Below are positions 14,436 through 20,343 of a stretch of DNA of 20,343 nt, in pieces. The notes under the pieces are model-generated. The model was not told the DNA's origin. It did no database searches and was given only the letters and a program-made list of their open reading frames with translations. This stretch comes from JAVWHX01 sp036639875 (GTDB taxonomy: Bacteria; Bacillota_I; Bacilli_A; Erysipelotrichales; Coprobacillaceae), in contig JAVWHX010000040.1 in NCBI GenBank assembly GCA_036639875.1, positions 1 through 20,343 of the forward strand, in the 5' to 3' direction. The position numbers and the translations under genes were made by a program. Within the stretch, counting starts at the first letter, position 1. Every line of letters begins with the position of its first letter.

Positions 14436-15537
14436 ATTTAATTTCAATTAATTCATATTCAAGTGTTCCTAAACCAATCTTTTCGGCATGTTCTAAACAA
14501 GAATGCCAGTTTGTTTCAGGAGAGACATCAGTAAAGTGATCATGATGATGATGCCCGTGTTTGTCCAATAAACTATTTGCAATTGCAGGTTGTTTATTAA
14601 CAGCATCAGCACATGCTTGGTCTAAAGCAACAGGGTCAAATGATGCAAACATTCCAACATCAGGAACAATAGCAATATCATTTTCACTATGACAATCACA
14701 ATATGGTGATACATCAATAACTAATGAAATATGGAAACAAGGTCTATCATCAACAACTGCTTTTGTATACTCAGCAATTTTATAATTCAAGATATCATTT
14801 GCTTCATTGTTTTCAGCAGCAATAGCATCTTTAGGACAAACACCAATACAACGTCCACATCCTGTACATTTGTTGTGATCGATAGTTGCTTTTCTATCAG
14901 TAATCGTAATAGCGTTATGAGCACATATCTTAATGCATTGTCCACATCCTATACAAGGATCTTGGTCAACTTCTGGTTTACCAGCACTATGCATTTCCAT
15001 TTTACCAGCACGAGAACCACATCCCATACCTAAGTTCTTAAGAGCTCCACCAAATCCAGTTAATTCATGTCCTTTAAAATGATTTAAAGAAATAATGATA
15101 TCTGCATCCATAATGGCTTGACCAATCTTAGCATTTTTTACATACTCACCATTAACAGGAACCAATGCTTCATCAGTACCTTTTAATCCATCAGCAATTA
15201 TTGTATGAACACCAGTTTGAAATGGATTATACCCATTCATATAAGCACTATCTAAGTGATCTAAAGCATTCTTTCTTCCACCTACATATAAAGTGTTACA
15301 ATCAGTAACAAATGCCTTACCACCTAATTCTTTAACATAGTCAGCTACAACCTTAGCATAATTAGGTCTTAAAAAAGCAAGATTTCCTGGCTCTCCAAAA
15401 TGCACCTTAATAGCTGCATATTGATCTTCAAAATGAATATCTTCAAAACCAGCTTTCTTCATTAAATACTTTAACTTCTCAGGAAGATTCATTCTTCCAG
15501 TATGCATATCGCAAAAATAAACTTTTGATTTCTCCAT
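14434..15537 (-). CDS. DUF362 protein with two [4Fe-4S] ferredoxin clusters
   Basis: The 367-aa protein has an N-terminal DUF362 domain (about 1-185, with IKVHFGEPGN, FVTDCNTLY and SLNHFKGHELTGFGGALKNLG), then a bacterial-type two-cluster ferredoxin domain with cysteines 195, 198, 201, 205 and 224, 227, 230, 234. The DUF362 fold resumes after this. Near the C-terminus HGHHHHDH (327-334) is a likely metal-binding run. The biochemical role of DUF362 ferredoxins is not established; electron transfer is inferred. I place the start at the ATG at 15537, with AAGGAGAT 7 nt upstream (15545-15552). A longer reading to 15588 would begin inside the -35 box of its own promoter. Expression is probably controlled by a MerR-type activator, judged from the 19-bp promoter spacer. 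Confidence 0.88.
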   Translation of the reverse strand: MEKSKVYFCDMHTGRMNLPEKLKYLMKKAGFEDIHFEDQYAAIKVHFGEPGNLAFLRPNYAKVVADYVKELGGKAFVTDCNTLYVGGRKNALDHLDSAYMNGYNPFQTGVHTIIADGLKGTDEALVPVNGEYVKNAKIGQAIMDADIIISLNHFKGHELTGFGGALKNLGMGCGSRAGKMEMHSAGKPEVDQDPCIGCGQCIKICAHNAITITDRKATIDHNKCTGCGRCIGVCPKDAIAAENNEANDILNYKIAEYTKAVVDDRPCFHISLVIDVSPYCDCHSENDIAIVPDVGMFASFDPVALDQACADAVNKQPAIANSLLDKHGHHHHDHFTDVSPETNWHSCLEHAEKIGLGTLEYELIEIK

Positions 15538-15562
15538 TGTTGTTATCTCCTTATTCTCATAA

Positions 15563-15593
15563 ATCATATCACTTGGAGTCCACTCCATGTCAA
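15563..15593 (-). promoter_or_regulatory. MerR-type promoter of the DUF362 gene
   Basis: On the minus strand the -35 TTGACA (15588-15593) and the -10 TATGAT (15563-15568) are 19 bp apart. The spacer contains the perfect dyad TGGAGT-2-ACTCCA (15574-15587), centred 2.5 bp from mid-spacer toward the -35. An over-long spacer with a central dyad is the known architecture of MerR-family activated promoters. Start point near 15556. Confidence 0.75.
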
Positions 15594-15597
15594 GTTA

Positions 15598-15641
15598 AAT
15601 CTATTATATCATTATTCATAATGAATAAATAGATTATATCA
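15598..15641. repeat. Nested inverted and direct repeats between divergent genes
   Basis: A 17-bp perfect palindrome, TTATTCAT (15612-15619) and ATGAATAA (15621-15628), is framed by a second inverted pair, AATCTATT (15598-15605) and AATAGATT (15628-15635). A direct repeat ATTATATCA (15603-15611 and 15633-15641) has a 30-bp period. It could be an operator for a dimeric regulator of either divergent unit. An extended -10-like TGTTATAAT (15650-15658) lies just to the right. Confidence 0.45.
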
Positions 15642-15670
15642 GTATGAAGTGTTATAATAATAAAAAATGT

Positions 15671-15701
15671 TTGACATGCCCCTAGGGAATACTATTATGA
15701 T
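15671..15701 (+). promoter_or_regulatory. MerR-type promoter of the ABC exporter operon
   Basis: TTGACA (15671-15676) and TATGAT (15696-15701) are 19 bp apart. The perfect palindrome CCCTAGGG (15680-15687) sits 2.5 bp off mid-spacer toward the -35, the same geometry as the DUF362 promoter but with a different half-site. CCCCTAGGG-like cores are common in MerR-family multidrug-type operators. Start point near 15708. Confidence 0.75.
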
Positions 15702-15723
15702 ACAGATATCAAGGAGGAATATT

Positions 15724-16428
15724 ATGGAACTAGTGATTGAGCAAGTAGAAAAAAGCTTTGAAGAAAAGAAAGTATTAGAAGATATTAGTTTTCGTTTTTC
15801 TAAAGGAAAGATATATGGATTATTAGGAAGAAATGGTGCTGGGAAAACAACTTTATTTAATTGTTTAAATCAAGATATAACAGTTGATAGTGGACGCTTT
15901 TATATTGATGATAATGGGGAAAGAAAAGTAAGTTTAAGTGATATTGGATATGTCTTATCAACTCCCATTGTTCCTGAGTTTTTAACAGCTAGAGAATTCT
16001 TAAAGTTCTTTATAGAAATTAATCAAGATGATATTAAAGAACTTAAGACAATTGATGAATACTTTGATCTTGTGAATATCTTAGAAGAAGATAGAAATCG
16101 TTTATTAAAAGATTTCTCACATGGTATGAAGAATAAGATGCAAATGTTAATTAACTTTATTGCAAATCCAGATATCTTATTATTAGATGAACCTTTAACA
16201 TCTTTAGATGTTGTCGTTGCGGATGAAATGAAAAGATTATTAAAACATATGAAAGAAGATCATATTATTATATTCTCTACGCATATCATGGAATTAGCAG
16301 TCGATCTTTGTGATGAAATTGTTATTTTGAATAAAGGAAAGTTGACTTTAATTGACCAAGATGATTTGAATGATGATCAGTTCAAAGAAAAGATTATTGA
16401 TATTTTAAGGGATGAACAACATGTTTAA
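15724..16428 (+). CDS. ABC transporter ATP-binding protein
   Basis: The 234-aa ATPase has Walker A GRNGAGKTT (35-43), a signature in the form FSHGMKNKM (131-139) as in the CcmA/drug-export-type subfamily, and Walker B LLLDEP with D155-E156. The STHIMELAVDLCDEIVIL switch region follows. The start is the ATG at 15724, with AAGGAGG 6 nt upstream (15711-15717); a longer reading from 15667 begins upstream of the promoter's -35. It overlaps the permease gene by 8 nt (ATGTTTAA), so the two form one exporter. The MerR-type promoter suggests induction by a compound, for example a toxin or antibiotic. The substrate is unknown. Confidence 0.88.
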   Translation: MELVIEQVEKSFEEKKVLEDISFRFSKGKIYGLLGRNGAGKTTLFNCLNQDITVDSGRFYIDDNGERKVSLSDIGYVLSTPIVPEFLTAREFLKFFIEINQDDIKELKTIDEYFDLVNILEEDRNRLLKDFSHGMKNKMQMLINFIANPDILLLDEPLTSLDVVVADEMKRLLKHMKEDHIIIFSTHIMELAVDLCDEIVILNKGKLTLIDQDDLNDDQFKEKIIDILRDEQHV

Positions 16429-17989
16429 GACATTTAAAATAGCTTTTAGATTAAAAAATACTTATCGAGTCAATACAATCATTTATTCAATTAAACAAAT
16501 TCCTATTATTAAAAAATTATTACCAACTTCACTATATAGTCATAAAGGATTGAAGACATTTGCAAATATAATCAGTTGTTTATATGAACTTATGACTATG
16601 TTCTTAGGTAAATACCTGTATGTATTCTTAATGATTATTTTACCTTTATCATTATATAAAACTTCTTATATAAATACTTTTGTAACTATTATTATATGTT
16701 TATCTATTATTGGTATGTATATGAATACAGGTTTATTTAATCCAAGTAAAGATAAATATTATGCGATTATATTAATGAAAATGGATTCAAAAAAATATGC
16801 TTTATCTGAGTATATATATAGTATGATTCGTCATTTCGTTGGATTATTTGTTATTTTGCTTATTTTAGGATTACCAATGGGAATGCCAATTTGGTTATGT
16901 TTACTTATTCCTTTATTTATAGGGAGTATAAAGACTGTTTATATTTATTATTGTTTTGTAAGATATCAAAATAATAAAAACATCTATAATGAAAATAATC
17001 TTTCTAAGCCTTTATGGATAATGACAATGGTTATACTAGGAATAGCTTATAGCTTACCATACTTCGGTATTGTTGTTCCGTTGATAGCTTTTATTATCAT
17101 AAGTATGATAGCTATGATATGTGGTATCTATAGTATGATTCATATCTTTAAATATCCAGTATTTCATCAAATGTATCATGATTTCTTAAAGAATGTTAAT
17201 GCAGTGTTAAATACAAATTATACACAAATTGTGAATAAGTCTTATCAAGATATGATTAATATTGATGAGAATATTCAAAGTCAAAAGACTGGATATGAAT
17301 ATTTTAATGAATTGTTTGTAAAAAGACATAAGAAAATTTTATGGAAATCAGCATTTCGTCAATTCTATATTATCTTATGTATCCTTATTATCCTCATTAT
17401 CTTTATTAATGTTGAGCCGTTAATAAAAGACTACATTATAAAAAGTGTTATGATGGCATTGCCAATAATGATATTTGTTATGTATTTATTAAATACAACA
17501 AAGAATGTAACGCAAGCTATGTTTGTGAATTGTGATCATAGTATGTTAACATATACATTTTATCGTCAACCCAAACATGTCTTAGCATTGTTTAAGATTC
17601 GTTTAAGAGATATGATTAAAATTAATCTTTTACCTGCAATAACAATTGGGGTAGGGATATCTATTCTTTTATTCTTAAGTGGTGGATCAGAACTCATTAA
17701 TTATGTCATTATTATAGTATCAATCGTTTGTTTAAGTATCTTCTTTTCAACTCATTACTTGGTACTTTATTATTTATTGCAACCATATAATGCGCAAACT
17801 GAAGTGAAGAGTTCAACATATATGATAGCAACATCAGCGACATATTTTCTATGTTATCTATTTATACAATTGAAATTACCAATATTTGCTTTTGGTATTT
17901 CAACAATCGTTTTCTGTATTATTTATTGTATTCTTGCATGTTATTTGGTATATAAAATGGCAGGAAAAACATTTAAAATTAGGAATTAA
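16421..17989 (+). CDS. Multi-spanning ABC exporter permease, uncharacterised
   Basis: The 522-aa protein is highly hydrophobic, with roughly ten to twelve predicted membrane segments in two blocks (about residues 60-245 and 315-515). These are separated by a soluble stretch of about 70 residues (HQMYHDFLKNVNAVLN onwards). I see no named domain motif. Its position directly behind an ATPase gene with an 8-nt overlap makes it the membrane partner. I chose the ATG at 16421 because AAGGGA lies 8 nt upstream; the ATG at 16412 overlaps that site. The substrate is unknown; peptide or antibiotic export is an inference from the ATPase subtype and promoter. Confidence 0.75.
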   Translation: MFKTFKIAFRLKNTYRVNTIIYSIKQIPIIKKLLPTSLYSHKGLKTFANIISCLYELMTMFLGKYLYVFLMIILPLSLYKTSYINTFVTIIICLSIIGMYMNTGLFNPSKDKYYAIILMKMDSKKYALSEYIYSMIRHFVGLFVILLILGLPMGMPIWLCLLIPLFIGSIKTVYIYYCFVRYQNNKNIYNENNLSKPLWIMTMVILGIAYSLPYFGIVVPLIAFIIISMIAMICGIYSMIHIFKYPVFHQMYHDFLKNVNAVLNTNYTQIVNKSYQDMINIDENIQSQKTGYEYFNELFVKRHKKILWKSAFRQFYIILCILIILIIFINVEPLIKDYIIKSVMMALPIMIFVMYLLNTTKNVTQAMFVNCDHSMLTYTFYRQPKHVLALFKIRLRDMIKINLLPAITIGVGISILLFLSGGSELINYVIIIVSIVCLSIFFSTHYLVLYYLLQPYNAQTEVKSSTYMIATSATYFLCYLFIQLKLPIFAFGISTIVFCIIYCILACYLVYKMAGKTFKIRN

Positions 17990-17991
17990 TC

Positions 17992-18022
17992 AAGATATAA
18001 CAAAAAAGTTATATCTTTTTTT
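17992..18022 (+). terminator. Terminator of the ABC exporter operon
   Basis: Perfect 10-bp stem, AAGATATAAC (17992-18001) and GTTATATCTT (18008-18017), with an A6 loop and a run of seven T (18016-18022). Strong Rho-independent terminator just after the permease stop. Confidence 0.9.
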
Positions 18023-18031
18023 AAAAAGTTC

Positions 18032-18062
18032 TTGCCTTGGAGTTGACTTCATAGTTTAGGAT
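18032..18062 (+). promoter_or_regulatory. MerR-type promoter of the MFS transporter gene
   Basis: The -35 TTGCCT (18032-18037) and -10 TAGGAT (18057-18062) are 19 bp apart. The dyad TGGAGT-2-ACTTCA (18038-18051) has one mismatch, has nearly the same half-sites as the DUF362 promoter, and has the same 2.5-bp offset. Both boxes are weak, fitting a promoter that needs an activator. Start point near 18069. Confidence 0.65.
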
Positions 18063-18085
18063 GTTGATGAAAAGGAGTGAGTATT

Positions 18086-19261
18086 ATGAAAAGAGGGTTT
18101 ATTCTAAAAGTATCATTACTATCAGCTTCATTAATTGTTGCAAGTGCACCAGCTATTAATGCAAATATTCCATCTATGGCAAAAGCATTTAGTGATATAC
18201 CTTTATCAATGGTTGAAATGTTAACAACAATATCATCTTTATTCTTGATGATTTCTGTTTTCATAAGTGGTTTTATAGCAAAAAGATTAGGTTATAAACA
18301 AACAATTGTTTTAGGTTTATTCATTGTTATTATATCAGGAACAATACCTGCATTTATTGATAACTTTTATATTGTTTTAATATCAAGAGCAGCATTAGGA
18401 TTTGGAATTGGTTTATTTAATTCATTGTTAGTTTCAATGATTAACTATTTCTATGATGGTGAAGAGAAGTCTTCATTGTTTGGTATTCAGAGTGCTTGTG
18501 AAGGAATCGGTGGTATGATGATTACATTTATTGCTGGTCAATTGTTAAGACTAAACTGGCAAGCACCATTCTATGCTTATTTTATTGCTGTACCAGTATT
18601 AATATTATTTACAAAGTTTGTGCCTAAGATTGATACAAAAGATATGTTACTTAAAAATCAAAGTCAACAAACCAAACAACAAGAAACAAAAGGAAACTTC
18701 TTACCTGTATTTGGATATGTTGGTTTTATCTTTATGGTTGCGATATTATATATGACAATGGGTATTAAAGTTTCATCATTAATTGCAGCTGAAAATATTG
18801 GAAGTGCTAGTGATGGAAGTACTGTGATAATGTTACTGAGTCTTGGATCAATGTTAGGTGGTTTTGCATTTGGAAAGGTATTTAAGGTTTTAAAGGATTA
18901 TATATTTGTAGTTGGATTGTTTATGTTAGCCACAGCAATGTTTATAATTGGTATGTCTACAAATATTGTATTCACAATATTAGGTGGATTTGTTGTAGGA
19001 TTTGGTTTTAGAATGATTATGCCTTATCTTATTAATAAGATTAATACAAGTTCTATTCAAAATAAAACGCTAGCTACATCTTTATTATTGGTTGGTTTTA
19101 ATTTAGGATCTTTCTTAAGTCCTTATGGTAGTCTTATTCTTCAAAAACTAGCATGGATAGATAATTTAAGAGGTTTATTCTATATTGATGGTTTATGTTT
19201 TGTGATATTAGGAGTTATTGGGTTTGTAATGGTTATGATGTTAAAAAAGAAAAACGCATAA
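18086..19261 (+). CDS. Major facilitator superfamily transporter
   Basis: The 391-aa protein has about twelve membrane helices in two halves with a hydrophilic central loop (about 186-212, rich in Q and K). An MFS motif A-like loop, GFIAKRLGYKQ, lies between helices 2 and 3. Size and layout fit a drug or sugar efflux-type MFS carrier, but the substrate cannot be read. I chose the ATG at 18086 because AAAGGAG (18071-18077) is 8 nt upstream; an upstream GTG at 18077 is the last base of that site. It is monocistronic, with its own MerR-type promoter and terminator. A shared inducer with the DUF362 gene is suggested by the similar operators. Confidence 0.85.
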   Translation: MKRGFILKVSLLSASLIVASAPAINANIPSMAKAFSDIPLSMVEMLTTISSLFLMISVFISGFIAKRLGYKQTIVLGLFIVIISGTIPAFIDNFYIVLISRAALGFGIGLFNSLLVSMINYFYDGEEKSSLFGIQSACEGIGGMMITFIAGQLLRLNWQAPFYAYFIAVPVLILFTKFVPKIDTKDMLLKNQSQQTKQQETKGNFLPVFGYVGFIFMVAILYMTMGIKVSSLIAAENIGSASDGSTVIMLLSLGSMLGGFAFGKVFKVLKDYIFVVGLFMLATAMFIIGMSTNIVFTILGGFVVGFGFRMIMPYLINKINTSSIQNKTLATSLLLVGFNLGSFLSPYGSLILQKLAWIDNLRGLFYIDGLCFVILGVIGFVMVMMLKKKNA

Positions 19262-19267
19262 TGAAGG

Positions 19268-19295
19268 AGTTGTTGCTAAAGCAATGACTTTTTTT
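19268..19295 (+). terminator. Terminator of the MFS gene
   Basis: Nine-pair stem AGTTGTTGC (19268-19276) and GCAATGACT (19281-19289), including two G-T pairs, with a TAAA loop and a run of seven T (19289-19295). Confidence 0.8.
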
Positions 19296-19379
19296 GTATT
19301 GCAGTTTTAACCAAAATAAGCGAAAAAAGGTCTAATTAGCAATTAAAATCAAGTGGTTTTTAAATATGAGTTTTTATAG

Positions 19380-19408
19380 TTGAAGAATAATCATAAATCA
19401 ATTATACT
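19380..19408 (+). promoter_or_regulatory. Probable promoter of the GNAT gene
   Basis: TTGAAG (19380-19385) and TATACT (19403-19408) are 17 bp apart. A start near 19415 gives a leader of about 97 nt in which I see no riboswitch or clear hairpin. The rest of the 250-bp gap holds only the MFS terminator at its left edge. Confidence 0.5.
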
Positions 19409-19511
19409 CACAGTAAATAGAGAGAAATATTTATAAAGAGTTAGAAGTTTGATCTGATTATTCATAATATCGTTATCTGTTTAGAAAAAAAATATAGAAA
19501 AGAGGTAAGGA

Positions 19512-19973
19512 ATGAACGTTAATGTAGAAAAAGCAATGTCCTTTAATGGTAAAGATATTGTAAAGCTTGCAAATTGGATGTATGAATGGTGGGGAGAAAA
19601 GGAAGGTTATACGTTGGATGAAATTGTTATTCGTTTACAATATAGTCTATGTCAGGATCGTATTCCGCAAACATTTGTAGCAAAAATAAATAGGAATATT
19701 GTTGGAATATACCAATTTGCTATGGATGATGCACCAACACGCCCGGATTTATATCCTTGGTTATGTAATTTATATGTTGAAGAAACATATAGAGGAAGAG
19801 GTGTTTCAAAAGTAATGTTAGAAAGTGTTAAGAAAAATATGAAAGCACTTAAGATTAAAAGAATATATCTTTATACTGAACATACTGGTTTATTTGAGAA
19901 GTATGGATTTGAATATCAAGAAGATATTATTGTGAATGGAGAATCAGCTCGTTTATATATGTTAAAAATATAA
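19512..19973 (+). CDS. GNAT-family N-acetyltransferase
   Basis: The 153-aa protein is a single GNAT domain. It shows the beta-strand FVAKINRNIVGIYQF, then LCNLYVEETYRGRGVSKVML with the acetyl-CoA pyrophosphate-binding R/Q-x-x-G-x-G/A motif at RGRGVS (94-99), and the final IKRIYLYTEHTGLFEKYGFEYQED strand-helix typical of the fold. The acetyl acceptor cannot be predicted; aminoglycoside, amino acid or protein N-terminal substrates all occur in such short members. The start is supported by a GAGGTAAGGA purine-rich site just upstream. Monocistronic with its own terminator. Confidence 0.88.
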   Translation: MNVNVEKAMSFNGKDIVKLANWMYEWWGEKEGYTLDEIVIRLQYSLCQDRIPQTFVAKINRNIVGIYQFAMDDAPTRPDLYPWLCNLYVEETYRGRGVSKVMLESVKKNMKALKIKRIYLYTEHTGLFEKYGFEYQEDIIVNGESARLYMLKI

Positions 19974-19975
19974 AG

Positions 19976-20008
19976 AAGAATGATGCATGCTTGCAACATT
20001 CTTTTTTT
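19976..20008 (+). terminator. Terminator of the GNAT gene
   Basis: AAGAATG (19976-19982) pairs with CATTCTT (19997-20003), with a further GCA/TGC pair inside flanked by 2-nt internal loops. A run of seven T ends at 20008. Confidence 0.8.
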
Positions 20009-20082
20009 GAGAAAATTCATTATTGTATTTATATAAATCCCTTGAAATTAACTAATCAGTAAAAGAGGAAGTCACTTTTAAC

Positions 20083-20343
20083 TTAATCTTCAACTCCTAA
20101 AATTTCTAAAGGGTCTTGCTTAAATAAGGATAGAATTGGAATGATATTATTATTAACATATATATATAAATAAGAAGAATGTGTTCAACGTGATACAAAG
20201 TTCTTGCATTAGATTCTACGATAAGGAAAACAAATATTATAATGGATAAAAGCCCAGTTATCATGACAATGTCGGCAACTTAAGGTATTGATGAAATATC
20301 ATGTTTATGTATTTTAAAATCTAAAAACGAAGAAAAGGATCAT
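20083..20343 (-). pseudogene. Degenerate C-terminal end of a membrane protein, possibly an FtsX-like permease
   Basis: On the minus strand, one frame reads DISSIP, a TAA stop (20280-20282), then VADIVMITGLLSIIIFVFLI (a membrane helix) and VESNARTLYHVEHILLIYIY. At the AT-repeat (20158-20168) the reading shifts frame and continues as YIYVNNNIIPILSLFKQD then PLEILGVED, ending at TAA (20083-20085). The pieces join into one sensible C-terminus if two bases are removed from the repeat and the stop is read as lysine. A further in-frame TGA lies at 20340-20342. A final helix followed by a short DPLEIL-type tail resembles FtsX/MacB-class permeases, but this is tentative. It accounts for most of the 370 bases after the GNAT gene; 20009-20082 shows nothing clear. 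Confidence 0.5.

Noticed and set aside
14731..15033. Plus-strand open frame opposite the DUF362 gene
   Set aside because: Ser/Thr-rich translation typical of the antisense of the ferredoxin cysteine region; no start signal.
15538..15588. Longer N-terminus for the DUF362 protein
   Set aside because: The ATG at 15588 overlaps the TTGACA -35 box, and the better ribosome-binding site belongs to the ATG at 15537.
15667..15723. Longer N-terminus for the ABC ATPase
   Set aside because: It would start upstream of the -35 box and run through the promoter; AAGGAGG at 15711-15717 fixes the start at 15724.

Overview
The window is AT-rich, with Shine-Dalgarno sites of the AGGAGG type and no rRNA, tRNA, CRISPR array or insertion sequence that I can see. 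Base composition, codon use and gene style suggest a low-GC Firmicute, possibly a gut Erysipelotrichia/Coprobacillaceae-like organism. This is inferred from style only, not from a marker gene.

Left two thirds (about 40-13231): a complete-looking sialic acid (Neu5Ac) uptake and catabolism locus. An RpiR-family regulator (83-892) faces a YhcH/NanQ-type sialic acid anomerase gene (920-1375, minus strand); the two share a bidirectional terminator. From the divergent intergenic region an 11-gene operon of nearly 12 kb runs rightward: a lipoprotein binding protein, two permeases and two ATPases of the dipeptide/nickel (Dpp/Opp) ABC class, NanA (N-acetylneuraminate lyase), an FAD enzyme of the fumarate reductase/NadB class, two tandem CE7-type esterase homologues, NanE (ManNAc-6-P epimerase) and NanK (ROK ManNAc kinase). 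Spacing is tight (14 nt or less, several overlaps) except for 65 nt and a hairpin after the binding-protein gene. The control region carries three related 13-bp elements spaced by whole helical turns (probable RpiR operators) and a good cre site on the -35 box. In the likely pathway, Neu5Ac enters by the ABC transporter and is anomerised by NanQ. NanA splits it, NanK phosphorylates ManNAc and NanE makes GlcNAc-6-P. NagA, NagB and a sialidase are not in the window. The FAD enzyme and the esterase pair are extra functions; the second esterase has aspartate where the nucleophilic serine should be.

Middle (13282-15537): a strong promoter drives a small four-helix membrane protein of unknown function, followed by a SAP-domain protein. 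A convergent gene encodes a DUF362/2x[4Fe-4S] ferredoxin-like protein with a histidine-rich tail.

Right third (15563-19295): a two-gene ABC exporter and an MFS transporter. The DUF362 gene, the ABC pair and the MFS gene each have a promoter with a 19-bp spacer and a dyad placed identically within it, the hallmark of MerR-family activation. No MerR gene is in the window. The right end holds a GNAT acetyltransferase and the broken C-terminal end of what looks like a membrane protein (possibly an FtsX-like permease) on the minus strand, with an in-frame stop and a frameshift at a TA repeat.
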